Positions 35,408 to 46,300 of a DNA stretch of 64,000 bases are shown here, piece after piece. The translations under genes were made by a program, and so were the position numbers. The DNA is from Volvox africanus (Eukaryota; Chlorophyta; Chlorophyceae; Chlamydomonadales; Volvocaceae). The notes under the pieces are model-generated. The model had not been told where the DNA came from. It saw nothing but the letters and a program-made list of their open reading frames with translations, and made no database searches. Location: positions 186,001 to 250,000 of the forward strand of contig BSDZ01000031.1 of NCBI GenBank assembly GCA_030268105.1, read 5' to 3'. How positions within the stretch are numbered: the first letter of the stretch is position 1; each line of letters opens with the position of its first letter.

Positions 35408-38400
35408 GGTGAACGCGCATTTGAAGGCGGAGACGATGAGTTTATTAGGAGCGCTCAACATTTCCGGAAAGGTTATGAAGGAGGCGTGCGAAACGACCCT
35501 TCAAATAGAGGGGTGGAAGTCGTCGCTACATGGTGGCAGCGGTAGTGGAAAAGAAGAGAACAATTTTGGACCCTCATTCCCCGCACCGCCAGGCTGTCGC
35601 AAGCCGGCTGCATTTGTCTCCTCTACCACATCCAGTACCGCAGCGGCAGATCGGTATGGAAGAGGACCTCACGCAGGCACCCTGCCCCCCTTCCCACTGC
35701 CGCCCTCTTAACTACCTGTGCTCAGCAACTACCTACATACAGGAACCAGGGCACCGCAGCCCCTTGCAACAAGATCAGCAGAAGCAAGCGGCAACCCGGC
35801 CCGTTATGGTCTATGCGTCACTGCCAATTCGGGATGATGGGGACGAGCAGCAGCTAGATGAGCAGAATTACCGGCAGGCGACTCAGCAACAAGTGCGCCC
35901 GCAGGCGCCGTGTGGCTTACCTGCCAGTGATCGGGTCCCGCCGGCCGTCCCCTCGATAGGACGACCTGGCTCTTTGGCTGATGGAGCTGAACCTCTCCCT
36001 GGTCTCAGCCCTGATCCTCATGGCTCGCCTGCTGCCACCCCGGATGCTGCGTTTCTGGCACAGCTTACACAGCACTTCGCGGTGACATTGTCAGCAGCGT
36101 GTGAGGTACGGGAGGTACATGAGGCCCACATGAGGTCCAACAAGGACTGAAAAATTGAACAGACGTGTATTTGCTTTTGGGTGGAATTTGTGGATTTCTT
36201 ACAGTGGTTGCCTCTGGGTTTGTCAGCTGCATGGGACTAGCTGGGGCCTGTTGCAGGAGCAGGAGGCCCTTCAATCGTAAATCGCTCCAGGTAAATAATC
36301 TTTATCAACCCCTCCTTTCGTTTTATCGCGACATATTGGCCAAAAACGAAACGCAAGGCCCTTGTGGAGATGGAAGATCTGTACGGCATCCGCCTGCTAG
36401 AAGGCAGCAGCAGGACGCTCCAGCCGACCGATGTTGGGCCAGCGGGCGGCGGCGGTGGCGGAGTGGCGTGCTGGCCTTCAACTCCGTCGCCGCCTGGGCC
36501 TTCGCCCCTTCGGCAGGTGTACGAAGAGCTGTGTGGCTCGGATCGGAAGCTACGGGTGAGCTTGGAGCTCCTGGCTGCCTCCGTCATTTGCCTGCTTGGA
36601 TCTGTCGTCTTCTTTTGGTGTTGAGACTTCGGGCAGATAGAGCGATGGCAGCTAGTAGCGAGTCGATCAGAGAACATATAGGGCAAGGGGATTGCAGGAA
36701 AACTGCAGCGCCAATCCATCAAGAGAGGCAGGTGATGATTTCACCCCGGCGGCGGTCACGCACGACGGCACAAAACCCTTGGGGTTAAGGGTTCAGCGGT
36801 GGTCAGTTTGTCTGGACCTGGATTGGTCCTCACTGCTCTCTTAACAGAAAATGCCAGGAGCCGGTGGCCCGGGCTCGGGCTCAAGACCCGTCCCAGGGCT
36901 TTCTTCCCCTCGATTGATGCGTATGTGCGTATGGATGCATGCTACCTGCGACAGAGTCAAGCCGTGTTAAGTAATTAAGCTATTCCTTGGATGACGCGGC
37001 AGGCGATGATGCTGGGGGACTTGGCACTGCGCTGGTTGGAGGTGAGTGCATCCTAGTCTAAGATCTCTCGAATCAGCAAAACCAAACCACCAAACGTTTT
37101 GGGCACGGTAGGTATCTACGTACTTCGCAGGGCGCGCGCGTGCGCGCGTGTGTGTGTATGTGTGTGTTTGTGTGTAATGTAATTTGTCGCGACGGACGCC
37201 TGCCGCAGGACAATGCCTGGCGAAGGCCTCTTGAGCTGATGCTTGGCCGCCGAGTGCGGGGTCTGGGACTGGATCGAGTGGGGCCCGTGGAAGGACTGAA
37301 TGCGCAGCAACAGGTGTGAGGTTGCATTAGCTCTACCAGTTTGGCAAGCTCCCAGCCACTTCTGCATGTTAGGTGCTGTTGATGGCCCTAGCGACTGGTC
37401 GTGCGAGGCCGATAGTGAGGCTGATGAGTCAGCTTTCGAGTTGTGCCCAAGGGCGTGGACCCTTCTCCCATCCACCTGTGCATCTGACGCATCGGAAGGT
37501 CAGATTAGAGCATGTATGGTGCTGGAAACGATTTTTGCTGGGAGCACTATGGCTGCCGTTGATGTTGCCGCCCACAATACTGAAAACTCGTTGAGTGGTA
37601 ACGATGAGCTAGATCACTACACATGCGGTTTTGACTTCACGCGAACAACATGCACTATAAACCACTGCAGGCTAACTGGGACAGAAGTCGGCGAGCTGTG
37701 TACAGCAATTTTGCAGAGCTGGCCCAGGCTGCCATTACGGCAGCAGCCGGGCGCGATGGCGGCGGCACGGCCTCAGCACTGTTGCCCAGGACTACCCACG
37801 TTTGCGATGGCCGCAGCACATCGGGTGGTGCGGACCAACGGGTCAGTTCATCAGCCATCCAGCATTTCCTTGCTGTAACTGATCATCTCGCAGAAGGCTT
37901 GGCGGGGCACCTGCTAGGGGGGAACCAAACCCCACCATCGCCACCAGGTCCCTCTCAAGAGCCAAAAACACTCACGAAGCTGTCGTCGCCGCCACCATCG
38001 CTGGTGTTACCGCCAGCAGCAGCGCCCATAAGTAAGCAGCAGCCTGTAAAGCCAGCCCCGCTGCCCGTGCGAGCGCTGGTTGAGCCCTTCCGCATTGTAT
38101 CGTCTCAATCTCCGACATTGCCGACACGGCCGCAGCCGGTGTGCCCGCTTCTGCCCCTTGCACCGCGGCTGCAGCCGACGACTGATAAGCCCATTCAATT
38201 GCAGTCAGTACTACCAGTGGCCTGCGAGTTGCACACCTATCCCCCGTCCGTTGCCGTTCCATGTGCAGGTTCCCGCCACTCGGGTATCCTTGGCGCGGGT
38301 CTAAACACAATTGAAACGGTTCTTCGAATGTGTGGCACCGCCGATGCCGCCACCGCCACCGCCATGAAGATCATGAACGGCGCCTCTCATACTGCTGTTG

Positions 38401-39932
38401 GCGTCGACATCGAAGGGCGCGATGGTGGTGGCTGCAGGCATGGAAATAATGATGGTTTGAGAGGAATAAACGGAGCGGCATCTCGTGCCACCGTAACCAT
38501 GTTGCTTCGCAGCGCCGTACACATCGCCGTGCATTTGGCATTTCAGGTGGGCGCCTCTTCTAATGGCAGGCTCATGCTGAGGCTGGTGTCACCGGGGGAT
38601 CCGCTGCCGCCGTTATCACCATCGTCGCCCCCGCCCCCGCCCCCACTCCAAGCCGCTGAGCCAGAAGCGCATGCCCGGCTCTTGCTGGCCCGCTCACCTG
38701 CCCCGGCCGTGCTGAAGGCGCCGATGGCCGTTGCTGTGGAGTGGCTTTGGAGTGAGCTGTACAGCGGGACGGACGTCGATGGCGACAGCGGGAGACATGC
38801 CAGGTGTAGACCGGGTCGTCAGAAAGCTAAGTACCCCGACTGGTGCACCAGTACTAATTGCTGTTGTGTAGACGACAATAGCACCGGCAGCGGCTGTAGC
38901 GGCATCAAGACAAATGCGGTCGGAGTCGCCTGCATGGCTTCAAAGCGGCTATCGTGTACGTTCTATGATGATACCGGCATGGGCCCGCCGCATTCGCCCG
39001 GTGAAGCCTTGCGACCCCCCCCGGTTGGGGAAACGCTGCAGATCCGCTCCAGGGAAGACGAGTTTGCGGACTCGCAAGTATCACGGAATGACGGGGCAAC
39101 ACCTCTACCGGTCATGGTGGGGCCATTCAACATGACACGCCCGCCGTCCCTGGAGGGACCGCCCCGTTGTTTACGCAGGGGACAACCTGCCCTGGATCAA
39201 TGCATTAAGGAATCGGCAGCTTTTGGCAGTGCGGGCGTTTCAGCCGCGTCGGGAGCATCGGTACTGTCAGCCAAAGTTCAAAATTGCGCTCATCATGAGA
39301 CTGCTTCGATCCAGTTGCTGACGGCGGTTGCACGACCCTTCCCGCCGACGTCATTACCCATAAAATCGCCACAACTGCTGCTGGCAGCTCCAGGAGTGCA
39401 GTCACTGCCGCCAACAACGGGAGAGATTATAATGCCAGCTACGCGGCCGCCATATCCTAGCGCGCGTCCCCACCCCGTACTATTACCGCATCCCTCTGAT
39501 TCAAACGTCTGCAGCAGCGACGGTGGTGGGATTGAAAGCTTCACAGGTGGCAGCCGCCATTGCGGTGACGCTAGCAAAAGAGGTGGGGGCGACGGAAGGT
39601 GTGCTGGCGCAAGCAACAGTAGAGATACAATGGCAGCAGTGCTGTGGGTCGTCTCACCTGCGGTAGTGAGCCGCGGAGTGCACTGGGAGAGAGAACTACA
39701 TAAAGAAGACGCAGTGGTCCATAAATCATGCCAACCGCAGACCTCTGCCACAACAACCGCTGATTTTGCAATGGCCACAGTCCATGCAGTTGGCGGCGGC
39801 GGACTGGGCTGCAGCGCAGCCCCGAGTGGCGACGAAGGGGCTGGTCCATCATGGCTCGGGCGCCGAGTAGTGATTGAAGTGCCAGTTGTTCCGGCCCACG
39901 TAGTGGGTTGTGGAACAGTACTGCACAGGTAA
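35398..39932 (+). CDS. Unrecognised multi-exon gene (or 3' continuation of the finger-protein gene)
   Basis: I do not recognise the product. The clearest exons are 36358-36555 (ALVEMEDLYGIRLLEG..., ends at a GTGAGC donor), 37004-37041 (AMMLGDLALRWLE), 37209-37313 (DNAWRRPLELMLGRR..., phase 0 both sides) and the long 37671-39932 exon (753 codons, opening ANWDRSRRAVYSNFAELAQAAI). Probable upstream exons lie in 35398-35650 (helical VLNKVNAHLKAETMSLL...) and 35729-36120. Between 36636 and 36732 no single frame links both neighbours cleanly: one frame has TAG, the other needs an incoming phase 2. The long exon is mostly disordered, Pro/Ala/Ser-rich, with no detected catalytic motif. Its stop TAA (39930-39932) overlaps an AG|GTAAGG donor-like site, so more exons may follow. 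Whether this is one gene with 31382-35407 is unresolved. Confidence 0.4.
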
Positions 39933-41749
39933 GGGACCTGAAGATTTACACTACGGCCTGTAGGAGTGTCCCTGATGTCGCAAGGAATATTGCACCATAT
40001 TGCGAGTGACAGTCATTATTAAGTAGTTGCCATACTGTTGCTGGTGCATTACTATTCAGGAATTGTCACGTTTGTATTCACGCAGCGGAGTGTGCGATGA
40101 TGATTGTCACTCCGTTAATGTGTTCTTGTCCTCAGTACGTTACAATCGTTAACGTGATGAGCCGTGGCAGCGATGCTCCACTCCGGCTCTCTTATCCCTG
40201 TGCTGCCCTGCCGCGGGCTGAAAACCTTTGACCCATGCCACCCCGCTAATCTGGGCAATGCCCCATATTGACAATGCCCCATATTCTGTGCCGCCCCGCT
40301 GTTCGGCTTGGCACCTACCTCCACCAGAACCCCGCAAAACCCTGCAACTCCTCCCTGCAAAACCTGAAACTCCTGAGGGCCAATTAACAGCGAATTGTTT
40401 CAAGTTGGACCAGTGGCCGGCCATGACACATTGTGTTAGAAGCCACCGGTGTAGCCACTGCTTACTGTAGCCACTGCAGAGTAAGAAGTCTCTGTAAGAC
40501 GGAATTGACGTTATCGAGTGTAGTTATTCTGCGACTGGGTGGGTGGTGGGTTTCTTAGAACTGACGGCAATTCAGTAAAAAACACAATTAGTCACAACAC
40601 GGTGAATAGCTGTGGAGTGACAACTCACTCCTTAAGAGAGGATACTGTACGACTTACCGTCCAAGGAATTGCCTTCTCATTCTGAGAAACCTACGCTTTA
40701 GTAAATACTCACAGAAGGGTGTGATGAGATATATTTGAGAGATCTATCGGCATACGTATATATACATTACAAAATAGCGCACCGTACCGTCAGGCAGGAG
40801 GCTGAAGAAGACGCTTATATTAAAGCGTGCAGGACAGAAGAGGTACGCATACTGCTGACATGCCCGTGGTGCGCGTATTTCTCTACCTTCTCTATCTTCG
40901 GATTCGTCATTTGCCGCCGGTTTGTGTCTTGCGGGTCGTCGTTGCAAGGTTACCTAGCTAGCTACATAGGTTCGTGATAGCCAAGCAAGCAGGCGACAAA
41001 GCAAGCAGGACCTCGTCCTTATCATATCTGTTATTATAGTAACAATTATGCTAATAATTATTCTTACGGCTGACGTGTGTCATTTTCCCGTGTGTACATG
41101 TAATTAACACAATTGGGCATGCGTACGCACCCCATGCATCATTCTCAGGCCGCTAGGGTTGACTGGGTTTTTTGATTTGTTTGCGGAATCTTTAGTTGTC
41201 TGTGGGCCCTATTCATGTGCCAGCTCTGTTAGGACCACCGACTGGAGTTAAGGTATCAAGCCACCCCGTACCACCAGGGGCCCAGGGCGACATGGGTGCA
41301 CACTGGCTTCATGGACGGAGCGTCAATTTAATTGCCGACCGAGTCCTACCAGTGAGAGAGGATAGGGGATAGCCGAATAGTTGTGCAGTCGTCATTGCTG
41401 TGCATACCCTCACCGGGGACTACCGACAGGTTCGATATTTCGGGAGGGTGGTTAGTATTGGCGGTTGGCAACTGAGGCCAAATCCGTAATCCTGATTCGC
41501 GATGGGATTATAAAACGGTTACACTGGTCGTTAGTTAAATTAGAATTATTAACAATACACGGATTATTATCATCTCTTGAGCATTTACTGAAATGCATTA
41601 AGGATACAACACAGCCAGGCATGTACCTGCTACCTAGCTTTAAGCTAGCAAGGTGTAGTATCATGATAATGATTAGGATGTCTGATCCTGATGTTCACTC
41701 CCAAGCTCTTTCTTAGAGCATGATACAACACATACGAGAGACCTGCTAT

Positions 41750-41855
41750 GTAGTAGTTGAGAACAGCAAAGGCCTCTCGAGATGCTGACAGCAGCGGTGC
41801 TTCTGCACCTTGATATTGTGCTGGTGTCTGGGCCGTACATGTACACCTACTACAT
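41750..41855 (+). repeat. Inverted copy of kinase-intron segment
   Basis: About 105 bp closely matches the reverse complement of 43646-43741, with a few small indels. Shared words include gtagtagttgaga, gagatgctgacag, cttctgcaccttgatattg and ccgtacatgtac. The partner lies in the intron of kinase copy 2 next to the retrotransposon insertion point. Confidence 0.7.
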
Positions 41856-42334
41856 GCTAGGTAGCAGGCCGGATTACCTGCTTGCCTATCTGATACCGCC
41901 TAAATATATGCCGGGTAGGCTATCTGCTATCATGCCGATAGCCTAGCCTATAATCAGTCGGCTACACACACTTAGCTCAGCATGTTATCGAGCACGTTCA
42001 ACTTTGGAAGTCAGTCGCGCTCAAGGCAGATTTTAAGTGTTGTAGGCTCGGATCTTCTGTCCTACCTATGTAACACAAGTATTGTCGAGTCTGGCTATCT
42101 GGGAGGTTGCACAGCGCGATGCCTTCCAGGGGCACGCACTAGTTTGGCAGGTATCCAATATTGTGTTACACAAGGAATGGGTTAAAAAGGTTATGGGGTG
42201 TGTAGCTGCGGCACGGTGTGACGTGGCGCATCACACCACGCCACATCACGCGCGCAAATTGTTGAGTTTTACACTCCCAACTCACGCAGTTCAGACTCCC
42301 TGCACTCTGTCCACTGTGTATGCGCGCGCACGCG

Positions 42335-42338
<4 letters not shown>

Positions 42339-42382
<44 letters not shown>
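42339..42382. repeat. (GT)22 microsatellite
   Basis: An uninterrupted GT run follows a short alternating purine-pyrimidine stretch (tgcgcgcgcacgcgc). Together they form a potential Z-DNA-forming tract. Confidence 0.9.
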
Positions 42383-42383
<1 letters not shown>

Positions 42384-43218
42384 ACAAGGTATATTGAGGG
42401 CCGCGCACTGTTCCCGGCTTCAAGGAAGCCAACACCAGCTCTTGTTTTCTTTTCACTCCGCACAATCACCAAGAGGACTTTGCGAGTTTCCGTGTGAATG
42501 GCTTTTTCGAAAACCTACCAAGCTGATTTTATGGCTGTTCACAGCAGGGTGGTGCTATTTCCTGCGCCCGTGAGATCAAATAACCCTTCCTGTAGACCGA
42601 TGCATGCAAGAGATACGAAATATTACCTTACCAACGGTGCAAATCCACAATAGAGGCACTTACACAGCAACTTAAATCATGATGATCATGATCATGCACA
42701 AAACTGCGATATGGACTGCGATTGAAGACACACACACACAAGCAATAATCAAGAAACATAAGGTGATGAAAGCACAGACTAACCCAACATCTTGATGGAG
42801 CGCTCTTATTTTCTGCAACAACGAACTACACCCTGCGTCTCCATGTAGCGACCGTTTATTTCCCATGCATACAATATGAGAAGTCATCAGCATGAGACCT
42901 TTCTTGCCTTGTGCGTGCCAGCGACAACCCATCTACACCTGCATAAACCACGAATACCTACCCTCTTAAGCCACGACGACCCTGGCGGCCATGCATCCAG
43001 GAGATTCGGTCAAGAGCAGACAGAGTGCAGCACCCGCCGTGCGTGCACTCTCCCCTACCAACGATTGGGTGGGCTAATTTAGGGCTGATTAAGCTCAAAT
43101 AATAGGTCTGACTGGCTAGTCAGACCCAATTAGCCCAGCCAGTAGTTGGCAGGCAGGGCTCCGCCGGTGGTAAGCACAGTTTGTTGCATTAATCCGCCAA
43201 TATAGGACATCAAGGCAA

Positions 43219-43223
43219 TTACA
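43219..43223 (-). terminator. Candidate TGTAA poly(A) signal of kinase copy 2
   Basis: On the minus strand TGTAA lies about 34 nt after the kinase stop codon (43257-43259), a plausible distance for the volvocine signal. Confidence 0.4.
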
Positions 43224-43256
43224 TCATTGCATTTCTGCCTATAACGTCACTAGCTC

Positions 43257-43385
43257 TCATTCTGGAAGGCCAGTCTTCAGTGCAGCCACCAGCTCACCGA
43301 AGTCTGGACGTTCTCGTGGTTCAAGTGCCAGGCACCTCTCCACGAGCGCGGCGTATTCAGGGTCAGGAATGTGCAATATTAAGTC
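43257..43385 (-). CDS. Protein kinase copy 2, last exon (subdomain XI)
   Basis: The minus-strand exon opens after TGTGCAG at 43385 and ends with TGA at 43257-43259 (42 codons plus stop). It encodes RCLALEPRERPDFGELVAAL, the subdomain XI helix with its conserved Arg. It is nearly identical to the last exon of copy 1 (29338-29466) and the same length. Its partner exons lie on the far side of the retrotransposon array at 58592-58039. The intron between them therefore now contains 14.1 kb of inserted DNA. The exon itself is undamaged. Confidence 0.75.
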   Translation of the reverse strand, partial: DLILHIPDPEYAALVERCLALEPRERPDFGELVAALKTGLPE

Positions 43386-43496
43386 CTGCACACAGCAGGG
43401 AGCACGCACACATATGCTTTATGTGATGTAGTTTTATGCACAATGATATATGATTGTTGTTACGCAAATAAACATGATATTAACAAAACATACATG

Positions 43497-43519
43497 ATAT
43501 ATATATATATATATATATA
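43497..43519. repeat. (TA)n microsatellite
   Basis: A pure TA run followed by a degenerate TA/CA/TG extension to about 43540. It lies within the kinase copy 2 intron. Confidence 0.85.
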
Positions 43520-43767
43520 CATATATACATGCATATATGTTGTATCTATGTTAATCTTCGCCAAAGTGTTCAGGCCCGATCGGAAGATGTCCAGTTTCCT
43601 GATCATCCTGAAAATTAGCCGTAGATACAACAGGATACTACTGTAGTAGTCGTACATGTACGGCACAAACCAGCACAATATCAAGGTGCAGAAGCATCCT
43701 GTCAGCATCTCAAGAGGCCTTTGTGGCTCTCAACTACTACAACTACAATACATGAATTATTCACCTA

Positions 43768-43772
43768 TGTAT
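43768..43772. other. Target-site duplication TGTAT, left side
   Basis: TGTAT immediately precedes the first LTR and recurs at 57897-57901 immediately after the third LTR. A 5-bp duplication is the size expected for Ty3/gypsy integrases. No second duplication occurs inside the array. Confidence 0.85.
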
Positions 43773-44598
43773 TGTTGTGCTACGGTTCATTTCCCGCCGA
43801 CGCGTAGGTCGACGCGATCCTACGAGGCGAAGTGCTTTTGTGATGAACGCATTGCATATGAATGAATCTGCATGATATAAATGTATTCGTGTACATTTAT
43901 ATATGCATTTGGCATGTTGTCATTATCCATCGCGACATCGCATCATGGCAAATCCGCCTAGCATGCATGAATGACCGAATCATTGAAGTGCGCATTATGC
44001 TCGTGCTACGAAATGATAAGTAATATTATCTGATATAATATTACTTCATTACAGCACACGTTGAGAGCGCCGCACTCGTCGCGATACATGCCCAGCAACC
44101 GGATATCGTTATCCGGACCCTTGCATCATGCGAATGCCGGAAAGGCTTATACGTTATTATGCGTAGACATCGCCTAGACGCAGTAGGGTTGTCACATCTA
44201 GGATCGGCCTCCTAATGTGAATCGTACGGCATTGCGATGCTGCGAGTATAACAGATGCGAGGACGGCTAAGCTAAAGAAGACATTCGATACCGGAGAACA
44301 CTTGTGTGTTCTACATTACTATTACTATACGATATTCTACTTAGCCCGAGCTAAGCCTGAACTTCGCTAATCACCGCCGCGTGATGATTGCTTGCTTCCG
44401 GCGCTGACGGCGATTGCGTCCATTGCATCAATCCGATCTGTAAGACCGTAAGTTATATCTCTCTCTTCGTCTTGAAGTCTTCCGCTGTCTCTGTTTGCTC
44501 TCGCTTGCCTTGCTGTACTTGCAAGTGCTCGCGCATCGGTGTCGATAGTCTCCAGACGTGCAGATACTCATGAGCAAACGCGAACGAGAGGTACAACA
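43773..44598 (+). repeat. LTR 1 (5' LTR of array)
   Basis: 826 bp, starts TGTTGTGC and ends TACAACA (TG...CA). It contains a TATA-like gatataaatg near 43873, a 12-bp-arm hairpin at 44018-44046, a short palindrome around ccggatatcgttatccgg (about 44098-44115) and another at gaacac-ttgt-gtgttc. It presumably supplies promoter and poly(A) functions. Confidence 0.93.
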
Positions 44599-44601
44599 AT
44601 T

Positions 44602-44616
44602 TGGTATCGAGACAGG
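44602..44616 (+). other. Primer-binding site of unit 1
   Basis: TGGTATCGAGACAGG starts three bases after the LTR. TGG pairs with the tRNA CCA end, and TGGTATC resembles the initiator-Met tRNA site used by many plant Ty3/gypsy elements. The tRNA identity is inferred. The second copy is at 51251-51265. Confidence 0.65.
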
Positions 44617-44665
44617 TTCGTTGCCTAACTGTCTCTCTTTGTCTAATCGGAAGTAGGTTCTTTCT

Positions 44666-45099
44666 ATGGCGAGTTCCAGCGACGAACCACGAGGACCGCT
44701 AGATACTTTTGCCGAAGACTTAGGCCGCGCCGTTTTGGACGCCGCCGCTTCCGGTTTGTAATTGTTTAATTGCTTTTCCTTAGATTGCTGCACTTGTTGT
44801 GTAAGTGTACGCTCTGAGTCGCAGGTAATCTCAGCGCACCGGCATTGCTTGCCGCGGCGACTGAGACCGGCGTTCGTCCGGACCAGTTGGCGACTCTCAT
44901 TGCCCAAACTACGGAGATCAGGACTCAGCTGGGCAATTACTTGCTGAGTTTGCTGAATCTTCTCAAGAGTACTGTCGGTAGGCTCACCGAATCGCTTTGT
45001 ACTCTTGCCTTTGCGATAGAAGTCGGCTTCTATTACGCAAAACTAGGGTATCGTTTCGTGCTCCATGTCCGCGGAACACGACGATACGCCGCACACTAG
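44666..45099 (+). CDS. Leader reading frame upstream of gag, unit 1 (possibly spliced)
   Basis: ATG at 44666 opens a 30-codon frame (MASSSDEPRGPLDTFAED...). A GT-AG pair (intron 44754-44824, phase 1) would join it to the open frame at 44825-45099 containing LLAAATETGVRPDQLATLIAQ. This ends 35 nt inside gag in a different frame. It is unknown whether it is a real small protein, a spliced leader or the N-terminus of a frameshifted Gag. The same layout is present in unit 2 (51315-51748). No homology was recognised. Confidence 0.35.
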
Positions 45100-46300
45100 C
45101 CTAGCTAGCCAACCCGATTTCGTTGTAGCTGCTAGAGCGCCGGATAGAGGTCTTGAGACTGTTGGCGCGCGAGCCACTCAAGAGCCCCTTTTCCTTCAGA
45201 CCCCTGCTCACTTAATTGTGCCGCATTCAGCAGTGAACATGAATATGGACAACACTGCTGGACCAAGGGTTCTGCCATTACCTCAAGCTCGAGGGCATGA
45301 TGACATCCCTGAGGTGATGAGATTGTCGATTCCCGTTCCTAGGCTCAATATTTCGCTGACCGACAAGACACCAGGGCATAGCATAGCCGATGCAACTCGT
45401 GCGTACGTGCGTGACGCTAAAAAGTACCTCCAAGCTGTTCATGGTGGCGATAATGACGGTATCAGGTGTCTCTTCGTTGGTAACACCCTCGAGGGCGCAG
45501 CGAAGGACTGGTATCGCAATTGGACCAACGCCCGGGGCAGCTATACTTTTGACGAGTTAGTCGCCGCTTTGCTCGCACGATTCGCCACTGAGGTTCAAGC
45601 ACGCGATGTGGAAGCCCGTAACGTTTTGGCAGCCGGTAGCTACCATATGCGTCGGGATGAAAATGTACCTGCGTACCAGTCACGCTTCGAAGCACTTGTG
45701 ACTCCCATTGCTGACCTCACCGAATCTGAGCGTGTCTTTTGGTTTAGGCGAGGCCTAACGAAACTTTTGGCTAAATGGTGCGCCACTGACTTGGTTGGAG
45801 CGCAGATCAAGTCGTATGACGCGTTGGTCGCTTTTGCTAAGGGCGCGGAGATACGACTTCTTGCCGGCGAGGAAGAAGTCAAGTCTGCCCCTCGTGCAAA
45901 TGCCGTGCAAGTGCAGGATCCGCTTGGGGAAGCTGTAGCTCTCGACCAGGACCTCGGCGCGACCCGCCCCACGCCTACTGCCGCGACGCGACGCAGCAAC
46001 GGGCAACGCAAGGCGCGCGGGGGCGCTAGCTCGGGTGTCCGTGGTACAGTAGGAGCAGGTCCGAGCTCGGACCCAGCTAGGAACAGGAAGCGTGGTGGTG
46101 CGCCGTCGTCGGCAGCCGCACAGCGTTCCGATCCCAACGCGAAGCGTACTCGTACGGACGACACATTTATGCCAAAATGGAATTGCAATCGTTCCGAATT
46201 CGAGCGTCGGAAATTGGCCAATGTTTGTCTACGGTGTGCGGAGAATCATTCCACGAAGGATTGCCCTCTAATGCCGCCGTTTGTACCTCAGCCGAAATAG
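45065..46300 (+). CDS. gag: Gag, unit 1
   Basis: 411-residue capsid/nucleocapsid precursor that packages element RNA. The central part shows the Ty3/gypsy Gag (retrotrans_gag) pattern: LFVGNTLEGAAKDWYRNW, then FDELVAALLARFA and VPAYQSRFEAL. After a basic Ser/Arg/Pro-rich stretch comes a single zinc knuckle CLRCAENHSTKDC (spacing CX2CX3HX4C, one residue shorter than the usual CX2CX4HX4C). It ends at TAG 46298-46300, after which the same frame stays open into pol. The start ATG 45065 is the first in frame, with a stop just upstream. Confidence 0.88.
   Translation: MSAEHDDTPHTSLASQPDFVVAARAPDRGLETVGARATQEPLFLQTPAHLIVPHSAVNMNMDNTAGPRVLPLPQARGHDDIPEVMRLSIPVPRLNISLTDKTPGHSIADATRAYVRDAKKYLQAVHGGDNDGIRCLFVGNTLEGAAKDWYRNWTNARGSYTFDELVAALLARFATEVQARDVEARNVLAAGSYHMRRDENVPAYQSRFEALVTPIADLTESERVFWFRRGLTKLLAKWCATDLVGAQIKSYDALVAFAKGAEIRLLAGEEEVKSAPRANAVQVQDPLGEAVALDQDLGATRPTPTAATRRSNGQRKARGGASSGVRGTVGAGPSSDPARNRKRGGAPSSAAAQRSDPNAKRTRTDDTFMPKWNCNRSEFERRKLANVCLRCAENHSTKDCPLMPPFVPQPK
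46298..46300 (+). promoter_or_regulatory. In-frame UAG between gag and pol (candidate readthrough site)
   Basis: Context AAA UAG GGG CUU. The 93 nt after it contain no stop in the gag frame and run straight into pol. The same codon, context and spacing occur at 52947-52949 and, on the minus strand, at 62884-62882 of the diverged third element. Confidence 0.7.

Larger units (their letters stand above)
39933..43256. other. Intergenic region with repeats
   Basis: No coding exon was supported. It holds a short duplicated word (aatgccccatatt at 40257-40285), a segment at 41750-41855 inverted relative to 43646-43741, and a (GT)n microsatellite. A TGTAA word near 40495 could serve the upstream plus-strand gene. 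Confidence 0.45.

Noticed and set aside
36165..36788. 207-codon frame starting MYLLLGGICGF, apparently with a membrane segment
   Set aside because: The hydrophobic start is T-rich intron; only short parts of this frame coincide with plausible exons, and the exon at 36358-36555 reads in another frame.
42339..42382. CRISPR-like or telomeric repeat
   Set aside because: It is a plain GT dinucleotide run without spacers; no CCCTAAAA-type telomere repeat is present.
44428..44907. 159-codon minus-strand frame spanning the LTR/body boundary of each unit
   Set aside because: It crosses LTR end, PBS and leader, is antisense to the element, and has no motif; repeated only because the element is repeated.
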